DNA from: an uncultured Massilia sp.
GTDB taxonomy: Bacteria > Pseudomonadota > Gammaproteobacteria > Burkholderiales > Burkholderiaceae_D
NCBI GenBank assembly: GCA_913778765.1
Contig: CAJYXO010000100.1
Location: forward strand, 79,453 to 143,452
DNA length: 64,000 nt
Direction of reading: 5' to 3'
Shown here: piece after piece, positions 52,929-63,222 of the stretch
Layout: every line of letters begins with the position of its first letter
How positions within the stretch are numbered: position 1 is the first letter of the stretch
Program-made: the position numbers and the translations under genes
Notes under the pieces: generated by a model
Databases searched by the model: none
Told to the model about the DNA's origin: nothing
What the model saw: the letters and a program-made list of their open reading frames with translations, nothing else

Positions 52929-53951
52929 TTAAACGACGGCGCCGTCGGTTTCGTCGCGCTCCTTGACCGGCTTGATCAGGTCTTCACGCTTCACGCCCAG
53001 CCACATGGCGATGGCGGCCGCCACGAACACCGACGAATAGATACCGAACAGGATACCGATGGTCAGGGCGATGGCGAAGTAATGCAGGGCCTGGCCGCCG
53101 AAGAACAGCATCGACAGCACCATCATCTCGGTACAGCCGTGGGTGATGATGGTACGCGACATGGTGCTGGTGATCGCGTGGTCGATGACCTCGGTCACGC
53201 TCATCTTGCGCTGCTTGCGGAAGGTTTCGCGGATCCGGTCGAAGATCACGACCGATTCGTTGACGGAGTAGCCCAGCACCGCCAGCACCGCGGCCAGCAC
53301 GGTCAGCGAGAATTCCCACTGGAAGAAGGCGAAGAAGCCGAGGATGATCACGACGTCGTGCAGGTTGGCGATGATCGCCGCCACCGCGAACTTCCATTCG
53401 AAGCGCACGGCCAGGTAGATCACCACGCCGATCACCACCATGATCAGCGCGTTCAGGCCGTTCTGGGCCAGCTCGTCGCCGACCGAGGGGCCGACGATCT
53501 CGACGCGCTGCAGGTGCACGGCTTCGACGCCGGCCGCGGTGACGCAGCTGCTGCGGGTGATGTTCTCACCCTTCTCGGTGGTCTGCTGGATCTGCTTGAT
53601 GGCGCCGCTCTCGGCCGCGCACAGGGCGTTGAAGACCGTGGTCGACGCCGCCGCGCCCGGCAAGTCCTTGCGCACCGGCAGGCGCAGCAGCACGTCCTGG
53701 GCGGTGCCGAACGGCGTCGCCTCCGGATGCTCGTAGCCGGCCTTTTCCAGGGTGCTGCGGATCTTCTCCAGCTCGGCCGCATGCGGGTAGCGCAGCTCCA
53801 TCGTGGTGCCGCCGGTGAACTCGACCGAATAATGCAGGCCCTTGGTCACCAGGAAGAACACCGCCGCAACGAAGGTCAGCGCCGAAATCACGTTGAAGAT
53901 CAACGCGTTGCGCATGAACGGGATGTCCCGTTTAATCTTGAAAAATTCCAT
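52929..53951 (-). CDS. secF: Protein translocase subunit SecF
   Basis: The 340-residue inner-membrane protein works with SecD to drive late steps of protein export with the proton-motive force. It has six helices: IPFMRNALIFNVISALTFVAAVFFL first, then a periplasmic domain (VEFTGGTTMELRYP), then the five-helix block with IVGPSVGDELAQNGLNALIMVVIGVVIYLAVRFEWKFA and GYSVNESVVIFDRIRE, a signature of the family. It starts 15 bases after the secD stop. Confidence 0.96.
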   Translation of the reverse strand: MEFFKIKRDIPFMRNALIFNVISALTFVAAVFFLVTKGLHYSVEFTGGTTMELRYPHAAELEKIRSTLEKAGYEHPEATPFGTAQDVLLRLPVRKDLPGAAASTTVFNALCAAESGAIKQIQQTTEKGENITRSSCVTAAGVEAVHLQRVEIVGPSVGDELAQNGLNALIMVVIGVVIYLAVRFEWKFAVAAIIANLHDVVIILGFFAFFQWEFSLTVLAAVLAVLGYSVNESVVIFDRIRETFRKQRKMSVTEVIDHAITSTMSRTIITHGCTEMMVLSMLFFGGQALHYFAIALTIGILFGIYSSVFVAAAIAMWLGVKREDLIKPVKERDETDGAVV

Positions 53952-53966
53952 GGCTTTCCTCGCTGC

Positions 53967-55859
53967 TTATTTCTTGGCGGCGGACTTGGCGCCCGCCGCG
54001 GTGATGCCCGGCTCCCACACGGTGCCGATGGCGATCTTGCCGAGCTTCTTCTTGCGGCCGTACCAGAGGTTCACCACGCCGCGCGACAGGAACACGGCCG
54101 AGAACATCGAGGTCAGGATGCCCAGGCAGTGAACGACGGCGAAGCCGCGCACCGCGCCCGAACCGAACACCAGCAGCGCCAGGCCGACGATCAGGGTGGT
54201 CACGTTCGAGTCCAGGATGGTGGCCCAGGCGTGGCTGAAGCCGGCCGAGATCGATGCCTGCGGCGTATTGCCCGCACGCAGTTCCTCACGGATGCGCTCG
54301 TTGATCAGCACGTTGGCGTCGATCGCCATACCCAGCGCCAGCGCGATCGCGGCGATGCCCGGCAGGGTCAGCGTCACCTGCATCATCGACAGGATGCCCA
54401 GCAGGAACAGCAGGTTGCAGGCCAGCGCCACCACGCTGAAGAAGCCGAACAGCTGGTAGTAGATGATCATGAAGATCGCGATCGCCACGAAGCCCCACAC
54501 GGTCGAGTGCAGGCCCTTGGCGATGTTTTCGGCGCCCAGCTGCGGGCCGACCACGCGTTCTTCGACGAATTCCATCGGCGCCGACAGGGCGCCGGCGCGC
54601 AGCAGCAGGGCCAGCTCGGCGGCCTTCTCGGGCGTGCCCAGGCCGGTGATGCGGAAGCTCGAACCGAGTTCCTGCTGGATGGTCGCGTTCGACAGCACGG
54701 TGTACTTGCCCTTTTCCTTCAGCAGCACGGCCATGCGCTTGCCGACGCGGTCGCGGGTGGCGAGGCGCATCTTGCGGCCGCCGTCGCCGTTCAGGTCGAG
54801 GTTGACGGTCGGCTGCTGGTTCTCGTCGAAGCCGGCGACGGCGCTCGAGATGTAGTCGCCGGTCAGGAAGGCTTCCTTCGACACCACGGCCGGCGCGCCC
54901 TGGCCCTGCAGGAACAGTTCCGAGTTCAGCGGGATGGCGGCGGTCGCCTCGGTGCCCGGGGTAACGGTCTCGTCGACCATGCGGAATTCCAGGGTCGCGG
55001 TGCGGCCGATGATGTCTTTCGCGTGGGCGACGTCCTGCACGCCTGGCAGCTGCACGACGATGCGGTCGCGGCCCTGCTGCTGGATCACCGGCTCGGTGGT
55101 GCCGAGTTCGTTGATGCGCTTGCCCAGGGTGCTGATGTTCTGCTTGACGCCCTCTTCCACCACGCGCTGCAGCGCTTCCGGCTTCAGGCTGACGATCAGT
55201 TTCAGGTCGGTGCCGTCGGCGGCTTCGGCAAACGTCAGGTCCTGGCTCTGGTTGGCCAGCACGCTGCGCGCCTTGGCGCGGGTCTCGGCATCGCGGAACT
55301 TGATCTCGATATGGTCGCCGACGCGGTCGATGCCGGCATGGCGCACGTTCTGCTCGCGCAGCTGGCTGCGGGCGGACGCTTGCAAGCCCTTGATGCGGTT
55401 TTCCTGGACCGCCTTGGCATCGACCTGCAGCAGGAAGTGCACGCCGCCGCGCAGGTCCAGGCCCAGGTTCATCGCCTGCGCGCCCAGCTTCTGCATCCAC
55501 ATCGGCGTGTTCTTGGCCAGGCCGACGGTGACGATGTAGTCGGGGTCGGTCGGGTCGCGGTTCAGGTCGCGTTCGAGGGCCAGCTTGGCCTTGAACTGGG
55601 CGTCGGTGGACGCGAAGCGCGCACGCACGGCGCTGTTGTCGCCCGCGCCTTCCAGGCTGATGGCCTCGGCCGGCAGGCCGTCACGCTTGAGCGCGTCGTT
55701 CACCAGGGCGACGGTGTCGCTGTTGATCTTGCCCGTGGCCTTGCCGGTGGTGACCTGCAGCGCCGGCGAGTCGACGAAATAGTTCGGCGCCGTGTACAGC
55801 AGGCCAAGCAGCACCGCCGCGAGGATCAGTATGTACTTCCAGAGGGGATAGCGATTCAT
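53967..55859 (-). CDS. secD: Protein translocase subunit SecD
   Basis: The 630-residue inner-membrane protein has one N-terminal helix (YPLWKYILILAAVLLGLLYTAPN), a large periplasmic P1 domain including GLDLRGGVHFLLQVD (about 133) and a C-terminal five-helix block with LPGIAAIALALGMAIDANVLINERIREEL. In the second periplasmic part LSNATIQQELGSSFRITGLG is visible. Length fits the family. The gene lies between yajC (27-base gap) and secF, the standard order. Confidence 0.96.
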   Translation of the reverse strand: MNRYPLWKYILILAAVLLGLLYTAPNYFVDSPALQVTTGKATGKINSDTVALVNDALKRDGLPAEAISLEGAGDNSAVRARFASTDAQFKAKLALERDLNRDPTDPDYIVTVGLAKNTPMWMQKLGAQAMNLGLDLRGGVHFLLQVDAKAVQENRIKGLQASARSQLREQNVRHAGIDRVGDHIEIKFRDAETRAKARSVLANQSQDLTFAEAADGTDLKLIVSLKPEALQRVVEEGVKQNISTLGKRINELGTTEPVIQQQGRDRIVVQLPGVQDVAHAKDIIGRTATLEFRMVDETVTPGTEATAAIPLNSELFLQGQGAPAVVSKEAFLTGDYISSAVAGFDENQQPTVNLDLNGDGGRKMRLATRDRVGKRMAVLLKEKGKYTVLSNATIQQELGSSFRITGLGTPEKAAELALLLRAGALSAPMEFVEERVVGPQLGAENIAKGLHSTVWGFVAIAIFMIIYYQLFGFFSVVALACNLLFLLGILSMMQVTLTLPGIAAIALALGMAIDANVLINERIREELRAGNTPQASISAGFSHAWATILDSNVTTLIVGLALLVFGSGAVRGFAVVHCLGILTSMFSAVFLSRGVVNLWYGRKKKLGKIAIGTVWEPGITAAGAKSAAKK

Positions 55860-55886
55860 GATAGGGGGCCGTGCGGCTGGTTACGG

Positions 55887-56222
55887 TTACAGGGCCTTCA
55901 GGGTGCCCTTCGGCAGCAGGGTCGTGACGGCATTCTTCTGCACCACGATTTCGGTGCCGGCGGCCACCTCAATGGTGACGTAGGCGTCGCTGACTTTCGA
56001 GACGCGGCCCAGCACGCCGCCGATGGTGATCACTTCGTCGCCCTTGGCCAGCGCGTCCATCATCGTCTTCATTTCTTTCTGACGCTTCTGCTGCGGACGG
56101 ATCATGATGAAGTACATGACCACGAACATGATGATGATCGGGGCGAACGTCGTCAGGCTGCCCATCAGACCAGGATCGGCGGCGCCGGCGGCGGTTTGCG
56201 CGTAAGCGTTGGAAATGAACAC
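55887..56222 (-). CDS. yajC: Preprotein translocase subunit YajC
   Basis: The 111-residue protein has one helix (FAPIIIMFVVMYFIMIRPQQKRQKE) with the diagnostic FIMIRPQQKR border and a small cytoplasmic SH3-like domain (GDEVITIGGVLGRVSKVSDAYVTIEVAAGTEIVVQKNAV). It is an accessory part of the SecDF-YajC complex. It is first of the yajC-secD-secF group, 155 bases after tgt. Confidence 0.95.
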   Translation of the reverse strand: MFISNAYAQTAAGAADPGLMGSLTTFAPIIIMFVVMYFIMIRPQQKRQKEMKTMMDALAKGDEVITIGGVLGRVSKVSDAYVTIEVAAGTEIVVQKNAVTTLLPKGTLKAL

Positions 56223-56341
56223 AAGGACTCCGATTTATAAGAATGTGAAAAAACAAGCGCTGTATTCTAGCACCCGCAAACTGTCAACAGCCAGTTTCGG
56301 GGCATGTGGGAGCGATTGCCGATATTGCAAGAAGGAATTTT

Positions 56342-56366
56342 CGCGCCATGCGGGATGCATGGCGCG
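56342..56366 (-). terminator. Perfect hairpin after tgt
   Basis: A 10-bp perfect stem (56342-56351 with 56357-56366), loop of 5, starts 12 bases after the tgt stop. On the minus strand it is followed by GAAAATTCC, not a T-run, so it may attenuate rather than end transcription into yajC. Confidence 0.4.
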
Positions 56367-56377
56367 GGTGGACGGAT

Positions 56378-57520
<1,143 letters not shown>

Positions 57521-57524
57521 TCAA

Positions 57525-58553
57525 TTAGTCTTTACGGGTGAGCAGCATCGCGTCGCCATAGCTGAAGAAGCGGTATTCGCTGGCGATCGCGTGCGCATAG
57601 GCCTTGCGGATCTCGTCGTAGCCGGCAAAGGCCGAGACCAGCATCATCAGGGTCGACTTGGGCAGGTGGAAGTTCGTGATCAGGCGGGTGACGGTCTTGA
57701 AGCGGTAGCCCGGGGTGATGAACAGCCGGGTGTCGCCGCTGCCGGCCTGCAGGATGCCGGACTGCGAGGCCGATTCCAGCGCGCGCAGCGAGGTCGTGCC
57801 GACCGCCACCACGTTGCGGCCCGCGGCCTGGGCGGCCCGCACGGCATCGACGGTCTCCTGGGCGATCGTGTACCACTCGCTGTGCATGTTGTGCTCGGCG
57901 AGGTTCTCGACCCGTACCGGCTGGAAGGTGCCGGCGCCCACGTGCAAAGTCACGTAGGCGATGTGCACGCCCTTCGCGGCCAGCCGGTCCAGCAGCGGCT
58001 GGTCGAAGTGCAGGCCGGCGGTCGGCGCGGCGACGGCGCCCGGCTCCTTCGAGTAGACGGTCTGGTAACGCTGCTCGTCGAACTCGTCGGCGTCATGCTC
58101 GATGTAGGGCGGCAGCGGCAGGCGGCCGTGGGCCTCGATCAGGTCGAACACGTCACCTTCAAAGTGCAACGTGAAAAACTCGCCGGCACGCTCGCCGGTG
58201 GTGACGTCGAAGGCGTCGGCCAGGCGGATACGGTTGCCCGGCTTGGGCGACTTGGACGCCCTGACCTGGGCCAGCACGGTGCGGTTGTCGAGCACGCGCT
58301 CGACCAGCACCTCGACCTGGCCGCCGGATTCCTTCTGGCCGAAGAAGCGGGCCTTCAGCACGCGGGTATTGTTCATCACCAGCACGTCGCCGGCGGCAAG
58401 CTGGTCGACGATGTCGGCAAAGCGGCGGTCGGTGATCCGGTCGCCGTCGAGCTGCAGCAGGCGCGAAGCGCTGCGGTCCGGCAGCGGCACCTGCGCGATG
58501 CGCTCGTCGGGCAGGTCGAAATCGAAATCGGAGAGGGAGTAGATTCTGCTCAT
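57525..58553 (-). CDS. queA: S-adenosylmethionine:tRNA ribosyltransferase-isomerase
   Basis: The 342-residue enzyme moves the ribosyl group of SAM to preQ1 in tRNA, giving epoxyqueuosine. It begins [29 protein letters not shown] and keeps [49 protein letters not shown] and [22 protein letters not shown], all standard. It is divergent from recG, and 78 bases separate the two start codons. Confidence 0.97.
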   Translation of the reverse strand: MSRIYSLSDFDFDLPDERIAQVPLPDRSASRLLQLDGDRITDRRFADIVDQLAAGDVLVMNNTRVLKARFFGQKESGGQVEVLVERVLDNRTVLAQVRASKSPKPGNRIRLADAFDVTTGERAGEFFTLHFEGDVFDLIEAHGRLPLPPYIEHDADEFDEQRYQTVYSKEPGAVAAPTAGLHFDQPLLDRLAAKGVHIAYVTLHVGAGTFQPVRVENLAEHNMHSEWYTIAQETVDAVRAAQAAGRNVVAVGTTSLRALESASQSGILQAGSGDTRLFITPGYRFKTVTRLITNFHLPKSTLMMLVSAFAGYDEIRKAYAHAIASEYRFFSYGDAMLLTRKD

Positions 58554-58631
58554 GATGGGAAAACGGTGCCAGGAGCCTTACAATATAAGCTCAAGCGTAT
58601 GCGGCGAACCCTCTATTTTACACCAGCCTTT

Positions 58632-60749
58632 ATGCCCGCAACCAAAGATACAGCCCCGGCCAGGGCCGCAGGCAAGCCTGCTGCCAAGCCAGTGGCCAAG
58701 CAAACAACGCCGGTTCAGAAGACCATCGAGAGCAAACTCGCGAAGCTCGGCCTGCGCACCGACATGGACCTGGTGCTGCACCTGCCGATGCGCTACGAGG
58801 ACGAAACCGAAATCGTGCCGATCCGCGAGGCCTGCCTGCGCGGCGGCCACGTATCGCAGGTCGAAGGCATCGTTACCAAGAATGAAATCACCTACAAGCC
58901 GCGCAAGCAGTTGCTGGTGTCGATCGCCGACGAGACCTCGGACATCCAGCTGCGCTTCATGAATTTCTACGGCAGCCAGGTCAAGCAGCTGGCCGAAGGC
59001 ACGCGCGTGCGGGCGCGCGGCGAGGTGCGGCACGGCTTCTTCGGCGCCGAGATGGTCCACCCGGTTTATAAAGTCGTCAACGAGGGCGCACCGCTGCCGA
59101 ATTCCCTGACCCCGGTCTACCCGGCCGGCGAAGGCCTGTCGCAGACGGTGCTGCGGCGCGCGATCGCGGACGCCATGAAACGGGTCGACTGGACCGACAC
59201 CGTGCCGCGCGCGGTGCGCGAACAGCTGTCGCTGGCCGAGTTCCAGCCGGCCGTGCGCCTGCTGCATTACCCGCCGCCGGACGTCGACGAGAACGCCCTG
59301 ATCGAAAAGACCCACCCGGCCTGGACCCGCGTGAAGTTCGACGAGCTGCTGGCGCAGCAGCTGTCGCTGAAACGCGCCCAGAACGCCCGCCGCGAAAAGG
59401 GGGCGCCGCAGCTGACCACCGTCGGCACGCTGTCCTCCGCCTTCCTCGAAGCGCTGCCCTTCAAGCTGACCAGGGCCCAGGCGCGCGTGGTGGAAGAGAT
59501 CAGCAAGGACCTGCGCGAGGGCTATCCGATGCAGCGCCTGCTGCAGGGCGACGTCGGCAGCGGCAAGACCGTGGTCGCGGCGCTGGCGGCCGCCCAGGCC
59601 ATCGACAGCGGCTACCAGGCGGCCCTGATGGCGCCCACCGAGATCCTGGCCGAGCAGCACTTCCGCAAGATCGCCGCCTGGATGGAACCGCTCGGCGTGA
59701 AGGTCGCCTGGCTGACCGGCAGCCTGAAAAAGAAGGAAAAGCAGGCGGCCAGCGACATGGCCGAATCGGGCGAGGCCAACCTGGTGATCGGCACGCACGC
59801 CCTGATTCAAGATACGGTGCAGTTCGCGAAACTGGGCCTGGTGCTGGTCGACGAACAGCACCGCTTCGGCGTCGGCCAGCGCCTCACCTTGCGCAACAAG
59901 GGCAGCGACGGCCTGGTGCCGCACCAATTGATGATGTCGGCCACGCCGATCCCGCGCACCCTGGCGATGACCTATTACGCCGACCTCGAAGTCTCGGTCA
60001 TCGACGAGCTGCCGCCCGGCCGCACGCCGATCGTCACGCGCGCGATCGACCAGAACCGCCGCGACGAGGTGATCGAACGCGTGCATGCGGCGGCGCTGGA
60101 AGGCCGCCAGGTCTACTGGGTCTGTCCCCTGATCGAGGAGTCCGAAGCGCTGCAGCTGCAGACCGCCACCGACACCTTCGAGACCCTGGCCGCCTCCCTG
60201 CCCGACCTGGTGGTGGGCCTGGTCCACGGCCGCATGAAGCCGGCCGAAAAGCAGGTGATCATGGATGCGTTCTCAAGAGGCGAAGTGCATGTGCTGGTGG
60301 CGACCACCGTGATCGAAGTCGGGGTCGACGTGCCGAACGCCTCCTTGATGGTGATCGAGCACGCCGAGCGCTTCGGCCTGTCGCAGCTGCACCAGCTGCG
60401 CGGGCGCGTGGGCCGCGGTCAAGCGGCCTCGGTCTGCCTGCTGCTGTATCAGAGCCCGCTCGGCCAGGTGGCCAAGCAGCGCCTGATGACGATGCGCGAA
60501 ACCACCGACGGCTTCGAGATCGCGCGCCGCGACCTCGAGATCCGCGGCCCCGGCGAATTCCTCGGCGCGCGCCAGTCCGGCGAAGCCATGCTGCGCTTCG
60601 CCAACCTGGAAACCGACCAGTGGATCGTCGAACAGGCGCGCGACGTGGCGGCCTGGCTGCTCGGGTCGGACAGGGCCGAGGCGGAGGCCGTCGTCGACGC
60701 CCACCTGCTGCGCTGGCTGGGCGGGCGCGAGGAATTCCTCAAGGTGTGA
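58632..60749 (+). CDS. recG: ATP-dependent DNA helicase RecG
   Basis: The 705-residue helicase rescues stalled forks and branch-migrates Holliday junctions. After a basic, Ala-rich extension (about residues 1-28), the wedge domain has VQKTIESKLAKLGLRTDMDLVLHLPMRYEDET and an OB fold. Helicase motifs: I GDVGSGKTVVA, Ia MAPTEILAEQH, II VDEQHRFGVGQR, III MSATPIPRTL, V TTVIEVGVDVPNASLMVIEHAERFG and VI QLRGRVGRG. The C-terminal RecG box (RRDLEIRGPGEFLGARQSG) is intact. The ATG at 58632 is preferred; one at 58600 would add 11 residues. It converges on a small secreted-protein gene with an 11-base overlap. Confidence 0.95.
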   Translation: MPATKDTAPARAAGKPAAKPVAKQTTPVQKTIESKLAKLGLRTDMDLVLHLPMRYEDETEIVPIREACLRGGHVSQVEGIVTKNEITYKPRKQLLVSIADETSDIQLRFMNFYGSQVKQLAEGTRVRARGEVRHGFFGAEMVHPVYKVVNEGAPLPNSLTPVYPAGEGLSQTVLRRAIADAMKRVDWTDTVPRAVREQLSLAEFQPAVRLLHYPPPDVDENALIEKTHPAWTRVKFDELLAQQLSLKRAQNARREKGAPQLTTVGTLSSAFLEALPFKLTRAQARVVEEISKDLREGYPMQRLLQGDVGSGKTVVAALAAAQAIDSGYQAALMAPTEILAEQHFRKIAAWMEPLGVKVAWLTGSLKKKEKQAASDMAESGEANLVIGTHALIQDTVQFAKLGLVLVDEQHRFGVGQRLTLRNKGSDGLVPHQLMMSATPIPRTLAMTYYADLEVSVIDELPPGRTPIVTRAIDQNRRDEVIERVHAAALEGRQVYWVCPLIEESEALQLQTATDTFETLAASLPDLVVGLVHGRMKPAEKQVIMDAFSRGEVHVLVATTVIEVGVDVPNASLMVIEHAERFGLSQLHQLRGRVGRGQAASVCLLLYQSPLGQVAKQRLMTMRETTDGFEIARRDLEIRGPGEFLGARQSGEAMLRFANLETDQWIVEQARDVAAWLLGSDRAEAEAVVDAHLLRWLGGREEFLKV

Positions 60750-61089
60750 GCGCGGCGGCGGGCGCCGGCGCCGTGCTTCCCGTCGCTGGTGCCGCCGCCG
60801 CGGTGGTGTTCTCGACGCCGCCCTCCTTGTGCTCCTTGTCCGTAGCGGCTTTCTTTTTCTGCGTTGCCCTGCTTTTTCCCGGCTTCGTGCCGGCCTTGGC
60901 TTCCTTCTTCCCAGTCTTTGCCGCTTCTTTCTCGTGCTGCGCAGCCGCTTTCGCGACCGCCGGCGACGTGCTGGAATCCGGGGTCGTGGTTTGGGCGGCG
61001 GGGGCCTGGCCGGCCGTCTGGGCGGATGCGGCGCCGGCGAACAGGCAGGCGCCCAGGATGGCGGTGCGGATAGCGATGGTGGTTTTCAT
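60739..61089 (-). CDS. Small exported Ala/Lys-rich protein
   Basis: The 116-residue protein has a signal peptide (MKTTIAIRTAILGACLFAGAASAQ). The mature part is low-complexity, rich in Ala, Lys, Thr and Glu (AAAQHEKEAAKTGKKEAKAG, SRATQKKKAATDKEHKEGG) and probably disordered. No domain is recognised. It resembles in style the two proteins encoded at 61715 and 62331, with which it shares a similar start. Its end overlaps the end of recG by 11 bases. Confidence 0.6.
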   Translation of the reverse strand: MKTTIAIRTAILGACLFAGAASAQTAGQAPAAQTTTPDSSTSPAVAKAAAQHEKEAAKTGKKEAKAGTKPGKSRATQKKKAATDKEHKEGGVENTTAAAAPATGSTAPAPAAALTP

Positions 61090-61235
61090 GCGAATGCTCC
61101 TCCACGTTGTCGTACCTGTAATGTACACCCGCCTGCAAGACGGCCTGTTCCGCGATTTGTGCGGCCTGTCGCAAACGGCTGTCCCGGCTTTCGCCTCGAC
61201 CATCGTGTACCCGCTGATACTGGCGGTGGCCTGAG

Positions 61236-61577
61236 TTACTCGGTCCTGGTCAGCTCGACGCCGTCGACCGTCATCTTCCACATGCCGTCCTCGCGATGGG
61301 GCGGCTTGCTGACCACGAAGGTGGAGCGCACCAGGCTGAAGCCGACGTCGAAGTTGTCGCCGTTGAAGCCCTGCAGGTCGACGCTCAGGTTGACGTTCTT
61401 GCCGGGCTGCTTGCGCTTGTACTCGACCTGGCCATCCTGCTTGATATTCAGGCGCATGTCCTTGCCGGTCCATTCGCCAACGTAGGCAGCCTTGTCGGCC
61501 GGGACCGGAACCGGTTTCGCGAAGCTGGGTTGGGCTGCGCACAGGCAGGCGGCAAGCAGGAGGGCACGGCGCATCAT
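61236..61577 (-). CDS. Small exported protein of unknown function
   Basis: The 113-residue protein has a signal peptide (MMRRALLLAACLCAAQPSFA) and a compact beta-rich body: YVGEWTGKDMRLNIKQDGQVEYKRK, VNLSVDLQGFNGDNFDVGFSLVRSTFVVSKPP and HREDGMWKMTVDGVELTRTE. This fits a small lipocalin- or META-like beta barrel of a type seen as uncharacterised exported proteins. AAAGGA lies before two adjacent ATGs, 61577 and 61574; either may start. It is not similar to its Ala/Lys-rich neighbours. Confidence 0.7.
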   Translation of the reverse strand: MMRRALLLAACLCAAQPSFAKPVPVPADKAAYVGEWTGKDMRLNIKQDGQVEYKRKQPGKNVNLSVDLQGFNGDNFDVGFSLVRSTFVVSKPPHREDGMWKMTVDGVELTRTE

Positions 61578-61714
61578 GGGTGTCCTTTCAGGAGACGGGT
61601 GTCGGAACGGGTCGCTGAAAAGTATCGATGCGCTGGCCTGCAGTGTCAAACAAAACCGGATATGCATGCCGCGTCATCCCGCGGACGGGATGACACGCAC
61701 GGTGGATGGCTGAA

Positions 61715-62257
61715 TTACTGGCCTTGCGTGGCCGGGGCGGACGGCGTCGCAGGTGCGGCCGGGGATGCGGGAGCAGCCGGGGTGTCCGAAGTGATCGGGG
61801 TGGCCGTGGCAGCCGGGTTGGCCGGCGTCGCCGGGCTGGCCGGTGCCGCCGGAGTCGCCGGCACGGCTGGCACAGCCGGGGTATCCGCCGTTTCAGCGGT
61901 AGCGGGCGTCGCAGGCGTGGCCGGGACGGCAGGCGCCGCGGTTTCGGTGACGTTTTCGGTGGCGCTTGCGCTGCCGGCGCCGGCGTCGGTTTTGGCGCTG
62001 GCCTTGTGTGCGGTCTTGGTGTGCTTGGCCTTCTTGGCCGGGGCCTTGGTCGCGGTCTTGGTGGCCTTCTCGTCGGCTTTCATTTCAGCGGTGTCGGTCC
62101 TGGCGGCGGCTGCAGGCTGCGTGGCCTTGGTGTCGCTGGCCTTGGCCTTGGCCACTTGCGCGTTCGGTACGAGCACGGCGGTCTTCGAAGCAGGCGTTTG
62201 TGCGAATGCAGCGGTGGCGAACAGGCCGGCGATCACGGTAACGATGGTTTTTTTCAT
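61715..62257 (-). CDS. Exported low-complexity Ala/Pro/Thr-rich protein
   Basis: The 180-residue protein has the signal peptide MKKTIVTVIAGLFATAAFAQ, then a Lys/Ala/Thr-rich half (DEKATKTATKAPAKKAKHTK) and a C-terminal half built of irregular ATPA, APAVPATP and PASPA repeats. No domain is recognised and the mature part is likely disordered. Its first 24 codons are nearly the same as those of the 62331 gene, so the two arose by duplication with later divergence of the mature part. A periplasmic spacer or wall-binding role is possible but unproven. Confidence 0.65.
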   Translation of the reverse strand: MKKTIVTVIAGLFATAAFAQTPASKTAVLVPNAQVAKAKASDTKATQPAAAARTDTAEMKADEKATKTATKAPAKKAKHTKTAHKASAKTDAGAGSASATENVTETAAPAVPATPATPATAETADTPAVPAVPATPAAPASPATPANPAATATPITSDTPAAPASPAAPATPSAPATQGQ

Positions 62258-62330
62258 GATAGTGGTCCTCACGGTGAGCTGTCGGCAAACCCGCGTCACG
62301 CGGGTTTGTCATCTATTCTTATGGGAGCGA

Positions 62331-62681
62331 TTACTTGGCCGGGGTGACGGCGGCGACGGTGGCGTCCTTGTGCGCCTCGGTCTTGGCGGCCTTGTGCTCG
62401 GCCTTGTGCTCGGCCTTGTGCTCGGCCTTTGCTTCCTTCACGTCGGCCTTGGCGGCTTCCTTGGTCGCCTTGGCGTCGGCCTTGGCTTCCTTGACGTCGG
62501 CTTTCGCGGTTGCCTTGGCGTCCTTCACGTCGGCCTTGGCAGCGGCCTTGGTTTCTTTCGCTTCAGCTTTGGCCACAGCGGGCGTCGCGGTCGCTGCCGG
62601 GGCGGTCGTTGCGGGCGTCTGCGCTGCGAATGCTGCGGTAGCGAACAGGCCGGCGATCAGGGTAGCGATTGTCTTTTGCAT
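62331..62681 (-). CDS. Exported Ala/Lys/Asp-rich repeat protein
   Basis: The 116-residue protein has the signal peptide MQKTIATLIAGLFATAAFAA. The mature part is a charged repeat AKADVKDAKATAKADVKEAK and then EHKAEHKAEHKA, predicted as a long single helix or coiled coil like histone H1- or PhaF-type Ala/Lys tails. The ATG at 62681 fits the signal peptide. The His triplet repeats could bind metal. It is a paralogue of the 61715 gene in its signal region. Confidence 0.68.
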   Translation of the reverse strand: MQKTIATLIAGLFATAAFAAQTPATTAPAATATPAVAKAEAKETKAAAKADVKDAKATAKADVKEAKADAKATKEAAKADVKEAKAEHKAEHKAEHKAAKTEAHKDATVAAVTPAK

Positions 62682-62830
62682 GGTGTGGTCCTTTGTTGTC
62701 TCGGGGTTGTCAGTGCACGTTTGCGTGTCACTTGTCCCTAAAACGAAGGCCGCCACTGTCCTGTTGACGGCCTTTACAAAGCCTTACCTGGCTGACAAAT
62801 GCTTACAACTCAGCCAATTCGCCGTGCTAT

Positions 62831-63205
62831 TCAGAACTTGTAGCCGTGCCAGGCGTCCTTGAAGTCCTTGGCGCGGGCGTCGACCACTTCCGGGCGGGCG
62901 CGCAGCCACTGCACCACCGCCTCACGGTCTTCTTCGGTGGGCGAGCCGCGTTCGATGTTGGCGATCACGCCTTCGGTCTCGCTGAACGGCTCCTTGCCGC
63001 CAAAGCCGCCGCCCAGCAGACCGCGCTGCTCGAGGAAGCCGAAGAAGTCGTTGATGAAGTCGTGGTAAGGCTCGCCGCGCATGGGGCTGTGGAACACCAG
63101 CTCGATGTCGAAGCAGTGCTCCTTGAACTCGCCGACGCGCTGCTTCTTGCGCTGGCGGGCATTCAGGCGCCGCATGCGGCTGGTGGTGCGGGGATCGCGT
63201 TTCAT
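62831..63205 (-). CDS. yggL: YggL family 50S ribosome-binding protein
   Basis: The 124-residue protein matches YggL (DUF469): RMRRLNARQRKKQRVGEFKEHCFDIELVF, then HDFINDFFGFLEQRGLLGGGFG and a C-terminal REAVVQWLRARPEVVDARAKDFKDAWHGYKF. E. coli YggL binds the 50S subunit and has been linked to ribosome assembly. The C-terminus is closer to other betaproteobacterial members than to E. coli. The ATG at 63205 has AGGAGAAC upstream. It follows the oxidoreductase gene by 17 bases. Confidence 0.88.
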   Translation of the reverse strand: MKRDPRTTSRMRRLNARQRKKQRVGEFKEHCFDIELVFHSPMRGEPYHDFINDFFGFLEQRGLLGGGFGGKEPFSETEGVIANIERGSPTEEDREAVVQWLRARPEVVDARAKDFKDAWHGYKF

Positions 63206-63222
63206 GTTGTTCTCCTGGTTGG

